Shown: positions 39,101 through 47,831 of the stretch, piece after piece | Layout of the letters: each line of letters opens with the position of its first letter | Position numbering within the stretch: position 1 is the stretch's first letter | Source: Rhizobiales bacterium 65-79 | GTDB taxonomy: Bacteria > Pseudomonadota > Alphaproteobacteria > Rhizobiales > Rhizobiaceae | Length of the DNA: 64,000 nt | Direction of reading: 5' to 3' | Assembly (NCBI GenBank): GCA_001896885.1 | Contig: MKRJ01000016.1 | Span: forward strand, 32,232 to 96,231 | Position numbers and translations under genes: made by a program | Notes under the pieces: model-generated | Seen by the model: the letters and a program-made list of their open reading frames with translations, nothing else | Told to the model about the DNA's origin: nothing | Database searches by the model: none

Positions 39101-40767
39101 CCGCCAGAAAGCGCAGTCACCGAATATATGAGGGTGCGGCCGTCGGCGCGCTTGAATTCACGCGGCGCGACCTCGCCGGCGCGGATTTCCGAGATGCGCG
39201 ATGTGGCATATTCCTCCCATCGGGCCTCGGGGACGTCATAGACGCCGGTATAGCGATTGTAGTCGATCAGGTCTCGGAAATGCGTGCCAATGCCGACCTT
39301 TTCCGGATCCATTCTCCATTGTTCGTAGAAGGCGGGGTTGACGATTTCGGCGCGCATGTCGGCGTCGACGACTACGACGCCCATGTTCATCGCCTCGACG
39401 GTCCGCGTCAGGTCGAACAGAAGTTCCTCGGCGTGGCGGCTCGCCTCGGCAAGCTCCTCCTCGCGTTTCTTCATCTCGGTGACATCCGTGCGGATGCCCA
39501 TGATGCCGCCGTCCCGCGTACGGACCTCGCGGCGCATGACCCATCGCCCGTCCGAGAAATGCAGCATCATCTCGGCGCTCGGACCTTCCTTGCGCCGCTT
39601 CATGGCGGCGGCGACATAGGCGTCGACATCCGCCTCGCCGATATCCACCATGCCGAATTCGATGGCCTTGCGCAGCACCGCCTCGAAAGTCATGCCCGGG
39701 CGGATATGATCCTCCATGCCGACATGCATCTTCACATAGGCAGGATTGAACAGCACAAGGCGGTCGCTGGCGTCGTAAAGCGCGAAGCCGTCCTCCATGA
39801 TGTCGAGCGCCGATCGCAGGACCTCGGTGTGGCTGGCCTTTTCGAGCGCTTCGGCGAGGGCCTCTTCCCGCTCCTTGATGGCGGTGATGTCGGTCCTCAG
39901 CCCGATGAACATGCCGTTGTCGAGGCGCCGGTTGCGCAGATGCACCCAGCGGCCGTCGTCGAGTTTCTGCTCGCGCTCGCTGTAGGGCTCCCAGCATTCC
40001 TGGAGACGTTCCCTCAGCCAGCGCGCGCGGTCGGCCGTCCGCGCCGCATTCTCGGCGCCGGGCGCGTCGACGAACTGGCCGGAATCATAGGCACTCGCCA
40101 GCAGGTCGCGGAGCTCCATCCCCGCTTCGGCGACCTTGCCGATATGGGGATAGAGTTCGGCCATGCGGGCGTTGGAGAGCAGAAGGCGGTCATTCTCGTC
40201 GTACACGACGATGCCGGCGTCGAGAGATTCGAACACGGCGGCCAGAAGTTCCTGCGACTGCTTGAGCTGGCCGCGCATCTCATCCAGCGCGTCCTGTGCG
40301 TCGAACAGGTTCGTGACGTTCCGGCCGGTGCCCTCGTAGCCGGCGAAAGCACCGTCTTCGGCGAACAGCGGATAGCCGGAAACCGACAGCCAGCGGCAAT
40401 GAGCGGGCGCGTTCGCCACCTCATAGACGAATTCGCGAAAGGGCCGATGCGCCCTCAAATCGGCGAGGTGCGCCTGGTAGTCCGGTTTCAGCCGGGCGGC
40501 CATCGGCAGGAAATCGAACCAGGTCTTGCCGAGCGCCTTTTTCGGCTTCATTCCGGTCGCGCCTTCGAGCCCGTCGGAAAGAAAGACGAATATATGGTCG
40601 GCGTCGGTCCGCCATATCCAGTCGGCGCTTATTTCGAGAAGCCGGCGAGGATCGGCACCCGCCATCTCGACACCGGCGCCATGCGCGCCCGAAAGCGAAT
40701 CGGCCGTGGGGCCCGCCGCCACGTTCGCAATGCCATGTTTTTGTTGTTTTCCGTCCCCAGATGCCAC
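36151..40767 (-). CDS. Hybrid sensor histidine kinase with seven PAS domains and two receivers
   Basis: A 1538-residue soluble-looking kinase. Seven PAS-type modules occupy about residues 40-965. They are joined by near-repeated linkers such as DITAIKEREEALAEALEKA and DITEMKDREAALAEALEKA, likely signalling coiled coils. The HisKA H box has histidine 989 in MSHEIRTPMNG, followed by an ATPase domain (NLMGNAVKFTDTG, GTGLGLAI). Receiver 1 carries aspartate 1278 (VVLDYQMPG) and receiver 2 aspartate 1458 (ILMDVSMPKMSG). No membrane helix is seen. It begins with a GTG; an ATG at residue 35 is an alternative. It lies upstream of pstS in the position where phoR is often found, but it is not a PhoR. 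Confidence 0.9.
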   Translation of the reverse strand: MASGDGKQQKHGIANVAAGPTADSLSGAHGAGVEMAGADPRRLLEISADWIWRTDADHIFVFLSDGLEGATGMKPKKALGKTWFDFLPMAARLKPDYQAHLADLRAHRPFREFVYEVANAPAHCRWLSVSGYPLFAEDGAFAGYEGTGRNVTNLFDAQDALDEMRGQLKQSQELLAAVFESLDAGIVVYDENDRLLLSNARMAELYPHIGKVAEAGMELRDLLASAYDSGQFVDAPGAENAARTADRARWLRERLQECWEPYSEREQKLDDGRWVHLRNRRLDNGMFIGLRTDITAIKEREEALAEALEKASHTEVLRSALDIMEDGFALYDASDRLVLFNPAYVKMHVGMEDHIRPGMTFEAVLRKAIEFGMVDIGEADVDAYVAAAMKRRKEGPSAEMMLHFSDGRWVMRREVRTRDGGIMGIRTDVTEMKKREEELAEASRHAEELLFDLTRTVEAMNMGVVVVDADMRAEIVNPAFYEQWRMDPEKVGIGTHFRDLIDYNRYTGVYDVPEARWEEYATSRISEIRAGEVAPREFKRADGRTLIYSVTALSGGKRLVSYFDITEMKDREAALAEALEKAKLAEAVINSVPHPIFVKDRNLDFVLANNAFAAIFGKTPREIIGRKAIDVVPEADAKELEENERQVLDTGELHESEEDFELDGVPRSRVLRKNRVRTESGKDYVACTIFDITDMRRREIEAQEARQHLAHVLELLPAGVIIYDRDDKFVLANRNVQDMLRGMEATWVEGQSLEHAMRIAHDVGYFRQSDDSELDALYDTDQEAWVRGKIAKYHLPHAVYERRNPDGRWYQVYDTRTPDGSFVGVRVDITELKEREEALRESSRENELFRSIIDNVPVAIYAKQTDLKLVYVNEGWCDLTGMSRDEAVGKTDADIFGPDGEAFMRDDRAVLRSRQPQIFEETATRPDGSTRYQEARKSVMAASDGSLYLIGSTTDVSEMKERERELREAQQKAVLADRAKSEFLANMSHEIRTPMNGVLGMAELLAKSDLDSKQKTFTDIIVKSGNALLTIINDILDFSKIDAGQLVLDPSPFNLVEAIEDVATLVSTRAKEKDLELIVRVDPDLPEMFVGDVGRIRQIITNLMGNAVKFTDTGHVLVDVNGHVEKGAGKLRINVTDTGIGIPKDKIDLVFDKFSQVDASSTRRHEGTGLGLAITSKLVALMGGDIGVESEFGKGSTFWFALDLPTAETSPRRKPMPIDVTGARILIVDDNAVNRAILSEQMASWSFDACAAQSGEEGLKVLHAAAKHGISVDCVVLDYQMPGMTGAEVTRIIRSTKGIADTPIIMLTSVDQSLSNAQHRDLGINAQLIKPARSSHLLETIVSAVQKHRTPDLAAVATGGAAMPAFDGRAAVVAPSPIAGTERKTVSAATGQRASTSAIGQTATGHRLDILVAEDNEVNQLVFTQILAETDLSFEIVGNGELALQAYREMQPRMILMDVSMPKMSGLEATAAIRSLEAESGAHVPIIGVTAHALKGDRERCIDAGMDDYLSKPISPKALLGKVARWGGDKSTALQSAG

Positions 40768-40913
40768 CGGACGCGCCCCTAGAATAGTCCGTTTTCAGGC
40801 AATGTGGACGACAAGGCTTAACGTTTAACTAACCTTAACGGCGGCTTACGCGGCGAGCGCCGAGCCCGGAATCCGGCCGCGCGGCGCCGGCTTTCCACCT
40901 CAATCTTTCCGCC

Positions 40914-41372
40914 TCAATCGGAGAACCGCGGCGCGAGCGCGTCGATCTTGCCGACCATCGAGGCAAGACCCTCGGCGATCTGGTTGTGCAGCGCGGCGGC
41001 GAGCTCCGGATATTCCTGGAGGATGCGGTGGAAAAGCCTGCGGCTCAGCCGGACGAGTTCCGTATCCTCGACGGCCACGGCGCCTGTCGGCCGAACCGCG
41101 TCGGCGATTAGCGCCAATTCGCCGAGCATCGCGCCCGGGCCGATGCTGGCGAGCAGGATGCGCTCGCCCTCGACGTCCTCCCGGAAGAGGCCGATCGATC
41201 CCGCCGCGACGACGAAGGCGCCGTCAGCACGCGCGCCGGCCTCGTAGAGTATCTGTCCCTGAGCGAGCCGCATGTTTTCCGCGCCGAAGGCGAGCAGCCG
41301 CAACTGGTCGGGCGTGAAGCTTTGGAAAAGCGGCACACCGGAAAGCAGGCGGATGTCGTCATCCAGCGCCAA
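40914..41372 (-). CDS. Cyclic-nucleotide-binding-fold (Crp-like effector) protein
   Basis: A 152-residue protein made of a single cNMP-binding domain: VPLFQSFTPDQLRLLAFGAE, then GAFVVAAGSIGLF and IGPGAMLGELALIADAVRPTGAVA. There is no helix-turn-helix. The phosphate-binding cassette has GELAL and an arginine, so nucleotide binding is plausible. The start is TTG with AGGGG upstream. It follows the CenR-like regulator after 285 bases on the same strand. A role as a small sensor or adaptor is inference. Confidence 0.78.
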   Translation of the reverse strand: MALDDDIRLLSGVPLFQSFTPDQLRLLAFGAENMRLAQGQILYEAGARADGAFVVAAGSIGLFREDVEGERILLASIGPGAMLGELALIADAVRPTGAVAVEDTELVRLSRRLFHRILQEYPELAAALHNQIAEGLASMVGKIDALAPRFSD

Positions 41373-41657
41373 GATTGTCCCCTAGAGCCTCTCATGGCTA
41401 GACAGAATCAGTTCTGTTTCTCCGATGGCGAGGCGATCCGTCAGGACGGCGGCGCGGGGCGTGCCGCGCCGAAGGCCTTGCCCCCCGGCTCCGGCCTCAG
41501 GCCGGGCCGAGGGCAGGCCAAGGCCCGAATTCCCTCCGACAGAACGATCCCCTCTGACCATGAAAGGCTCTATTGGTCCGATTCCGGCATTTACATCCCC
41601 TCGTCCGGCGCTCCCAGGCAAATGTCGGACTTCGCCTTGCCCAAACCGTGTGGGCGG
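41373..41657. other. Intergenic region with a GC-rich hairpin
   Basis: 285 bases between the cyclic-nucleotide protein and the response regulator. The only structure noted is CCGGCC-TCA-GGCCGG at 41491-41505 within a longer GC-rich stretch. It has no U tract. No credible small gene or known RNA was recognised. Confidence 0.4.
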
Positions 41658-42341
41658 TCAGGGAACGAGCTTATATCCGCCGCTTTCTGTCACAAGTATC
41701 TCGGCATTGGAAGGATCGCGTTCGATCTTCTGGCGCAGCCGGTAGACATGGGTTTCGAGCGTGTGGGTGGTGACGCCGGAATTGTAGCCCCAGACTTCCT
41801 CGAGCAGCACATCGCGGGTCACCACCTTCTGGTCGGCCCGGTAGAGGTATTTGATGATGGCCGCTTCCTTCTCGGTCAGCCGGACCTTGCCGCCGCGCTG
41901 GTCGACGAGCAGCTTCTGGCTCGGCTTGAAGGTGTAGGGCCCGACGGTGAAGGTGGCGTCCTCGCTCTGCTCGTGCTGCCGCAACTGCGCGCGAATGCGG
42001 GCGAGAAGCACGGCGAAGCGAAACGGTTTCGTCACATAATCGTTGGCGCCTGCCTCGAGGCCGAGGATGGTGTCCGAATCGGTGTCCTGGCCGGTCAGCA
42101 TGATGATCGGCGCCTTATAGCCGCTCTTACGCAGGAGCTTGACCGCTTCGCGTCCGTCCATGTCGGGCAGCCCGACATCCATGATGAGCAGATCGACCAT
42201 GCCGTTGCGCACCGACTGGATGCCCTTCGTGGCCGTTCCCTCCTGCAGGATCTCGAATTCCTCGTAGAGCGCGAGCTGCTCCACGAGAGTCGATCGCAAA
42301 TCGTCGTCGTCGTCCACAATGAGGATGGTGCGCGATGCCAT
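41658..42341 (-). CDS. OmpR-family response regulator, CenR-like
   Basis: A 227-residue regulator. The receiver has DDDDD at residues 10-14, aspartate 55 (LLIMDVGLPD) and VTKPFR; the winged helix has LTEKEAAIIKYLYRADQKVV and HTLETHVYRLRQKIERD. The sequence style and the divergent L,D-transpeptidase resemble the cell-envelope regulator CenR of alphaproteobacteria, but no partner kinase is adjacent on this strand. Residues 13-55 are well conserved, so the phosphorylation site is intact. The CenR assignment is a suggestion. Confidence 0.82.
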   Translation of the reverse strand: MASRTILIVDDDDDLRSTLVEQLALYEEFEILQEGTATKGIQSVRNGMVDLLIMDVGLPDMDGREAVKLLRKSGYKAPIIMLTGQDTDSDTILGLEAGANDYVTKPFRFAVLLARIRAQLRQHEQSEDATFTVGPYTFKPSQKLLVDQRGGKVRLTEKEAAIIKYLYRADQKVVTRDVLLEEVWGYNSGVTTHTLETHVYRLRQKIERDPSNAEILVTESGGYKLVP

Positions 42342-42496
42342 GGGCCAATCCGTTATTGTACAATCGAGAATAGGGTGTGCGGGAAGAACCGTCTATGCGC
42401 AAAGGAAACGGCTGCAAAGCGGCTCACAAGCTTTTGTCGTCCTCCGGGGCCGTTCTCCGCGGGATTTGAAGATAGCAGCCTGACGAAGGATTTGGG

Positions 42497-43021
42497 ATGG
42501 GGATCGGAAATATCAATGTCCGTCCAAGGCCGGGGGAGCGGTCCGAGGGGCTCATCAACGTCGAGGGCGTGGTCTTCCGCTGCGCGCTGGGCAGGGCGGG
42601 CATCTCCGCTTTCAAACGCGAAGGCGACGGCGCGACGCCGTCCGGCAGGCTTCGTCTTCTCGGCGGCTATATTCGCGTGGAGCGTCATCCGCCGCGCCAT
42701 TCGGGCCTTCGGCTGACGCCGATCCGTGCCGACAGCGGCTGGTGCGACGCGCCTGCCGATGCCAATTACAACAGACCGGTTCGGCTGCCTTGTCGGGCAA
42801 GCCACGAGAAAATGATGCGTGAGGACCGGCTCTACGATTTCTGCCTCGTGCTCGACTGGAATATCCGGCCGCGCCGCCGGAACGGTGGCAGCGCCATCTT
42901 CATGCACCTGTCGCGGCCCGGGTTCCGGCCGACGGAAGGATGCATCGCCGTCGAGCGCCGCGTGATGCTGCGGCTCCTGCCGCACCTGTCGCGGCGCACG
43001 GCCATCCATGTCCATGCCTGA
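42497..43021 (+). CDS. L,D-transpeptidase catalytic domain protein (YkuD)
   Basis: A 174-residue YkuD-fold protein. The catalytic block runs HLSRPGFRPTEGCIAVERR with histidine 137 and nucleophile cysteine 149. It has no evident signal peptide, as in the short L,D-transpeptidase-like group that is widespread in alphaproteobacteria, so whether it acts on peptidoglycan is open. It is divergent from the OmpR-type regulator with 155 bases between. Confidence 0.82.
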   Translation: MGIGNINVRPRPGERSEGLINVEGVVFRCALGRAGISAFKREGDGATPSGRLRLLGGYIRVERHPPRHSGLRLTPIRADSGWCDAPADANYNRPVRLPCRASHEKMMREDRLYDFCLVLDWNIRPRRRNGGSAIFMHLSRPGFRPTEGCIAVERRVMLRLLPHLSRRTAIHVHA

Positions 43022-43088
43022 ACACGACCGAACCAGACGCATGACATCGCCCTTGACCGACAGCGTCGCCGACCCAAGGCGAGGACCG

Positions 43089-43514
43089 TTACGGGGCCGG
43101 ATCGATCCCGCCCATGCTGCAGACTTCCTTCCATTCCGCCGCTGAGACCGGCTGCACGGAAAGACGTGAATTGTTGACCAGCACCATGTCGGCGAGCTTC
43201 GGGTTGGCCTTGATGTCGTTCAGCGTGACCGGCTTCGGCACGTCGCGGACGGCGCGGATATCGACGCATACCCAGCGCGGATCGTCCGTGGTCGTATCGT
43301 GATGGGCGAGCGCGCAAACTTCGACGATGCCGACGACATCGAGCCCCTGGTTGGAGTGATAGAAGAAGCCGAGATCGCCGATCTCCATGGCGCCCATGTT
43401 GTTGCGCGCCTGGTAGTTGCGCACGCCGTCCCATTGCTGGCCGGCCTTGCCCTTCGCCTTCTGCCGTTCCCAGGACCAGGAATCGGGTTCGGATTTGAAA
43501 AGCCAGTATTTCAT
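43089..43514 (-). CDS. EVE domain protein
   Basis: A 141-residue EVE domain (PUA-like fold) starting MKYWLFKSEPDSWSW, with WDGVRNYQARNNM and IGDLGFFYHSN. EVE proteins bind modified bases in RNA or DNA; the ligand here is unknown. The ATG at 43514 is the canonical start, preceded by GAGGGGG. It follows the YciI gene by 11 bases. Confidence 0.88.
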   Translation of the reverse strand: MKYWLFKSEPDSWSWERQKAKGKAGQQWDGVRNYQARNNMGAMEIGDLGFFYHSNQGLDVVGIVEVCALAHHDTTTDDPRWVCVDIRAVRDVPKPVTLNDIKANPKLADMVLVNNSRLSVQPVSAAEWKEVCSMGGIDPAP

Positions 43515-43525
43515 CGCTTGCCCCC

Positions 43526-43822
43526 TCAGCCCGCCGCCGGATTGTTGACGACCCAGTTCCATGCCCTGATCTCGACCTGCGCGAAGAGTCCCGTCTTCGC
43601 GTAGGGATCGGAAGCGGCGATCGCCTCGGCCTGCTCGCGGTCTTCCGCCTCGATGACCGCGAGCGTGCCGTTGGGCTTGCCGTCGTGGTCAACGAAAGGG
43701 CCTGCGAATTTCAGTAGGCCCTTCGAATTGAGATCCTTGAGATAGGCGAGATGATCAGGACGCGTCTCCATGCGAACCGCGAGGTGGTCCGGCTTGTCCG
43801 TGCAGATAAAGGCGAAAAGCAT
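43526..43822 (-). CDS. YciI-like protein
   Basis: A 98-residue ferredoxin-like fold protein with the YciI features KPDHLAVRMETRPDHLAYL, GPFVDHDGKPNGTLAVIEA and SDPYAKTGLF. The family has a conserved His-Asp pair and unknown activity. It is in an apparent operon gpsA-yciI-EVE. Confidence 0.85.
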   Translation of the reverse strand: MLFAFICTDKPDHLAVRMETRPDHLAYLKDLNSKGLLKFAGPFVDHDGKPNGTLAVIEAEDREQAEAIAASDPYAKTGLFAQVEIRAWNWVVNNPAAG

Positions 43823-43867
43823 GGAAAACTCCTGTCAAAAGGGATTGAAGCCTCGTGGTCCGGCGCG

Positions 43868-44854
43868 TCAAGCGTCTTCGCTCTTCAGTGGCCGCGAAAG
43901 CAGCGATTCCACGGCTTCCGGCACCTTGATCCGGCCGGCAAGCAGGGCGGCGACCGCCTGGACGATCGGCGCGTCGATGGCGCGCTTCCGCGCCAGCTCG
44001 GCGGCGATTTTCGCGGTGGCGACGCCCTCGGCGAGCGGCAGGCCTTCGACGCTTTCGCCGCGCCCGAGCGCCAGCCCGTAGGCGAAGTTGCGCGAACGGG
44101 ACGAGCCGCAGGAGAGGATCAGGTCGCCGAGGCCGGAAAGGCCCATCAGCGTCTCCGGCCGCGCGCCGAAAGCGGCGCCGATGCGGCGCAGTTCGACGAA
44201 GCCGCGCGTGACCAGCGCGGCTTGCGCGCTGGCGCCGAGTTCCGCGCCCGCCGCCGCGCCGGCGGCGATGGCCATGACGTTCTTCAGCGCCCCGCCGATT
44301 TCGACCCCGGTGAGGTCGTCGGTGGAATAGCAGCGCAGGTGCGGCGTCGAGAGCAGGGCGGCGAGATGGGCCGCCAGCGCCTCGTCGCGGGCCGCCACGG
44401 TGACGGCGGTCGGCAGGCCGCGCGACACGTCGGCGGCGAAGCTCGGTCCGGAAAGCGCCGCGACGGGATTTTGCGGCAGAAGCTCCTCGACGATCCCGGA
44501 AAGGAGCAGTCCGGTCGTCGCCTCGATTCCCTTGGCGCAGACGACAGCCGGCGCACCCGCCGGCATGTGCGGCGCGGCCTCGCGGCATAGGGCGCGCAGC
44601 GTCTGCGCCGGCGTGGCGAGGAGCACGCAGCTTGTGCCGGCGAGCGCCACGGCAAGCTCCGTCTTCGCCGTCAGCGCCTCGTCGAGGCGGATGCCGGGCA
44701 GGTAGCGCGGGTTCTCGTGCAGCCGGTTTATCGCGTCCGCCGTATGCCGGTCGCGCGCCCACAGGCGGGGCTCGTTGCCCCCATGGAGCGTGGCGAGCGC
44801 CAGCGCCGTTCCCCAGGCACCGCCGCCGAGCACGGCGATCCTCTCGCCGCTCAT
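43868..44854 (-). CDS. gpsA: Glycerol-3-phosphate dehydrogenase [NAD(P)+] GpsA
   Basis: A 328-residue enzyme making sn-glycerol 3-phosphate for phospholipids. The N-terminal nucleotide motif is [12 protein letters not shown], followed by [16 protein letters not shown] and [11 protein letters not shown] around the catalytic lysine. The ATG at 44854 is chosen because the upstream frame overlaps tsaD. The gene begins 13 bases after tsaD ends, the usual alphaproteobacterial tsaD-gpsA-yciI order. Confidence 0.95.
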   Translation of the reverse strand: MSGERIAVLGGGAWGTALALATLHGGNEPRLWARDRHTADAINRLHENPRYLPGIRLDEALTAKTELAVALAGTSCVLLATPAQTLRALCREAAPHMPAGAPAVVCAKGIEATTGLLLSGIVEELLPQNPVAALSGPSFAADVSRGLPTAVTVAARDEALAAHLAALLSTPHLRCYSTDDLTGVEIGGALKNVMAIAAGAAAGAELGASAQAALVTRGFVELRRIGAAFGARPETLMGLSGLGDLILSCGSSRSRNFAYGLALGRGESVEGLPLAEGVATAKIAAELARKRAIDAPIVQAVAALLAGRIKVPEAVESLLSRPLKSEDA

Positions 44855-44867
44855 GCCTTGGCTCCCC

Positions 44868-45953
44868 TCATACCTTGGCTCCTCGGCGGCCCGAGCCGAG
44901 GGCCGGCGCCGCGTTCTCATCGAGAGGCCAGCGCGGGCGCGGCGCCATGTCGAGAGCGTTTTCGCTGGCCATCCCGGCACGAAGCCGCTCCAGCCCCGCC
45001 CATGCGATCATCACCGCGTTGTCGGTGCAGAGTTCCATCGGTGGGGCGACGAAACGGAAACCAGTTTGCCGGCAAAGCTCCATGAGCGTGGACCGGATCT
45101 CCGCATTGGCGGCGACGCCGCCGGCGACGACCAAAGGAGGGACGACGATATCGGGAAATTCCGCGCGGAAGCGCTCCAGGCTGCGGCCGAGGCGGTCGGC
45201 GAGCGTGTCGGATACGGCGCGCTGGAAAGAGGCGCAGATGTCTTCGACATCGCGATCCGCAAGCGGTTCGAGCGCTTTCGCCGCCAGGCGAACGGCGGTC
45301 TTGAGGCCGGAAAAGGAAAAGTCGAGCGTTTCCTCGCCCTTTAGCGGCCGCGGCAGCTCGAAACGCGAGGCGTTCCCGCGCCGTGCCGCCTTCTCGACGC
45401 TCGGGCCGCCGGGATAGGGCAGTCCGAGAAGCTTGGCGGTCTTGTCGAACGCCTCGCCGAGCGCATCGTCGATCGTGGTCGCCCAGCGCTCGTAGCGGCC
45501 GACGCCGCGGACCAGCACGATCTGCGTATGGCCGCCGGAGACAAGGAGCAGGAGATAGGGAAAATCGAGACCGTCGGTCAGGCGCGCCGTCAGGGCATGG
45601 CCTTCGAGATGGTTGATCGCGACCAGCTTCTTGCCCGCCGCGGCGGCGAGCGCCTTCGCCGTCATCACGCCGACGATCAGCCCGCCGATCAAGCCGGGGC
45701 CGGCGGTGGCGGCGATCGCGTCGATATCGGCCAGGCGGAGGCCGGCGTCGGCGAGCGCGGCCGCAACGACCCCGTCCAGCGTCTCGACATGGGCTCGCGC
45801 CGCGATTTCCGGGACGACGCCGCCGAAAGCCTCGTGCTCGGCGATCTGGCTGAGCACGACCGAAGAGAGGATCTCGCCTCGGCCAGCCTCCAGCGACACC
45901 ACGGCGGCGGCGGTCTCGTCGCAACTCGTCTCGATGCCCAATACCCGCGTCAC
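44868..45953 (-). CDS. tsaD: tRNA N6-threonylcarbamoyladenosine transferase TsaD
   Basis: A 361-residue ASKHA-fold protein of the t6A tRNA-modification complex. It has the N-terminal [15 protein letters not shown], metal-binding histidines 115 and 119 in INHLEGH, SGGHTQ, and [13 protein letters not shown]. It is divergent from hemC with 118 bases between, a widely conserved arrangement. Confidence 0.96.
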   Translation of the reverse strand: MTRVLGIETSCDETAAAVVSLEAGRGEILSSVVLSQIAEHEAFGGVVPEIAARAHVETLDGVVAAALADAGLRLADIDAIAATAGPGLIGGLIVGVMTAKALAAAAGKKLVAINHLEGHALTARLTDGLDFPYLLLLVSGGHTQIVLVRGVGRYERWATTIDDALGEAFDKTAKLLGLPYPGGPSVEKAARRGNASRFELPRPLKGEETLDFSFSGLKTAVRLAAKALEPLADRDVEDICASFQRAVSDTLADRLGRSLERFRAEFPDIVVPPLVVAGGVAANAEIRSTLMELCRQTGFRFVAPPMELCTDNAVMIAWAGLERLRAGMASENALDMAPRPRWPLDENAAPALGSGRRGAKV

Positions 45954-46071
45954 CGTAACCCGGCCTCTCTCATTGCCCGCCCCGCCAATCCTCGTTAGGA
46001 AGCGGCCACCAGCGGAGATATGATCCAGTCGGGCGGGTTATCACGCCCGCCGCGGGGTGAAAACAGGCGCG

Positions 46072-47001
46072 ATGCAGTCGGATATCATCAGGATCGGAAC
46101 GCGAGGCAGCGCGCTGGCGCTGGCGCAGGCGCATCAGACGCGTGCGCGGCTGATGGTGGCGCATGGTCTGCCGGAAGACGCCTTCGCCGTCGTGCCGATC
46201 TCGACGAGCGGCGATCGCATCCAGGACCGGTCGCTGGCGGAAGCCGGCGGCAAGGGCCTTTTCACCAAGGAGATCGAGGAGGCGCTGCTCGACAGCCGCA
46301 TCGATATCGCCGTGCATTCCTCGAAGGACATGCCGACATGGCTGCCGGACGGGCTGGGGCTCGTCGCCTTCCTCGAAAGGGCCGATCCGCGCGACGCCTT
46401 CATCGGCCGGACCGCGGCAAGCCTGGAGGCCCTGCCGCATGGCGCGGTGGCAGGCTCTTCCTCGATGCGGCGGCGTGCGCTGATCAGGCGGCTTCGGCCC
46501 GACATCGAAATCGTCGATTTTCGCGGCAACGTCCCGACACGCCTTGCAAAACTGGACGACGGCAAGGTGGATGCGACCCTGCTCGCCGCGGCGGGCCTCG
46601 ATAGGCTGGGCCTTGCCGGGCGCATCACGGAAATGCTCGACCCGGAGCGGTTTCCGCCGGCGCCTGGGCAGGGCGCGATCTGCATAGAGACAAGGACCGG
46701 CGATGCGCGGGTCGCCGGTATGGTGGCGCCGATCCATCACGAGCCCACCGGGCAGGCGCTCGCCTGCGAGCGAGCATTCCTGGCCGTGCTCGACGGTTCC
46801 TGCCGGACCCCGATCGCCGGCCTCGCCCGCATCGATGACGACAGGCTCGCCTTCCACGGCATGGTGCTGACGCCGGACGGCAGGGAGTGTCACGAGATTT
46901 CGCGCGGCGGACGATCGGCGGACGCCGAGGCGGTCGGCCGCGAAGCGGGGGCGGCCATCCGCGACAAGGCGGGCACGCGCTTTTTCGAGAGCTGGGCGTA
47001 G
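46072..47001 (+). CDS. hemC: Hydroxymethylbilane synthase (porphobilinogen deaminase)
   Basis: A 309-residue enzyme that joins four porphobilinogens. It starts [20 protein letters not shown] and has HSSKDMPT and the loop [10 protein letters not shown], whose cysteine 244 holds the dipyrromethane cofactor. The ATG at 46072 is preferred over a GTG at 46057. hemD follows after three bases. Confidence 0.96.
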   Translation: MQSDIIRIGTRGSALALAQAHQTRARLMVAHGLPEDAFAVVPISTSGDRIQDRSLAEAGGKGLFTKEIEEALLDSRIDIAVHSSKDMPTWLPDGLGLVAFLERADPRDAFIGRTAASLEALPHGAVAGSSSMRRRALIRRLRPDIEIVDFRGNVPTRLAKLDDGKVDATLLAAAGLDRLGLAGRITEMLDPERFPPAPGQGAICIETRTGDARVAGMVAPIHHEPTGQALACERAFLAVLDGSCRTPIAGLARIDDDRLAFHGMVLTPDGRECHEISRGGRSADAEAVGREAGAAIRDKAGTRFFESWA

Positions 47002-47004
47002 GCA

Positions 47005-47712
47005 GTGGCCGGCAGGGTGCTGATAACCCGGCCCGAGCCCGGTGCCGCGCGGACAGCGAAAAGGGTGGAAGGGCTGGGCTTCGAGCCTGTCCGCCTCCCC
47101 CTTACCGAAATCTGTCCCCTCTCCGCCGGACTTCCGGCCGGCGGAGTATTCGACGCCGTCGCGGCCAGCAGCGCCAACGCGATTCGTCATGCCGATCAGT
47201 CGCTGCTGCGGGCGGTCGCGGAATTGCCGGTTTTCGCCGTCGGGCAGGGAACGGCGGACGCTGCGGATAGGGCGGGGCTGACGAACATCATCGCCGGGCC
47301 GGGAGATGCGGGAGACCTTGCCCGGCTGATGAAGCGGCAAATGGGCCGCGGATCGCGCGTGCTCTATCTCTGCGGCCGAGTACGGATGGAGACTTTCGAG
47401 GCTACGCTCTCCGACGCCGGCATGGAGGTCATGCCGGTCGAGATCTACGACACGAGCACGGTCGACTACACCGACGACGAATTGAAGGCGATGCTCGGCA
47501 AGGAGCCGTTCGAGAACGTGCTTCTCTATTCACACATGGCCGCCGGAGCGTTCGGAAAACTGACCGATCGGTCGGTCGTCTCCCTCCTGTTCCTGCGATC
47601 GAGGCTGGTTTGCATGTCCGGGAGAGTCGCGAAGCCGCTGGTTTCCCTCGACGGCGTCCGGGTTGCCGCCCATCCGAACGAGGAGGCGATGCTGGCGCTG
47701 CTTGGCAGATAG
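47005..47712 (+). CDS. hemD: Uroporphyrinogen-III synthase
   Basis: A 235-residue HemD that cyclises hydroxymethylbilane. It begins at a GTG (AGRVLITRPEPGAARTA) and has the family blocks FDAVAASSANAIRHA and VEIYDTSTVD, with a C-terminal SGRVAKPL. HemD sequences are very variable; the place right after hemC is the strongest evidence. Confidence 0.9.
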   Translation: MAGRVLITRPEPGAARTAKRVEGLGFEPVRLPLTEICPLSAGLPAGGVFDAVAASSANAIRHADQSLLRAVAELPVFAVGQGTADAADRAGLTNIIAGPGDAGDLARLMKRQMGRGSRVLYLCGRVRMETFEATLSDAGMEVMPVEIYDTSTVDYTDDELKAMLGKEPFENVLLYSHMAAGAFGKLTDRSVVSLLFLRSRLVCMSGRVAKPLVSLDGVRVAAHPNEEAMLALLGR

Positions 47713-47831
47713 TTGCGCCGCCGGTCACCGGGTCGCCCTTTTTCCCGCAGCGAATTGTGCTAGATCATGCGACGGCGCGGCGCGCCCGACAATATTCGAC
47801 CGGCCCTGACATCAAGGAGCGGAGAAAGCGG

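Noticed and set aside
37273..40782. 1169-codon open frame antisense to the hybrid kinase
   Set aside because: It mirrors the kinase gene codon by codon in GC-rich DNA and has no recognisable domain. The kinase strand has complete PAS, HisKA, ATPase and receiver motifs.
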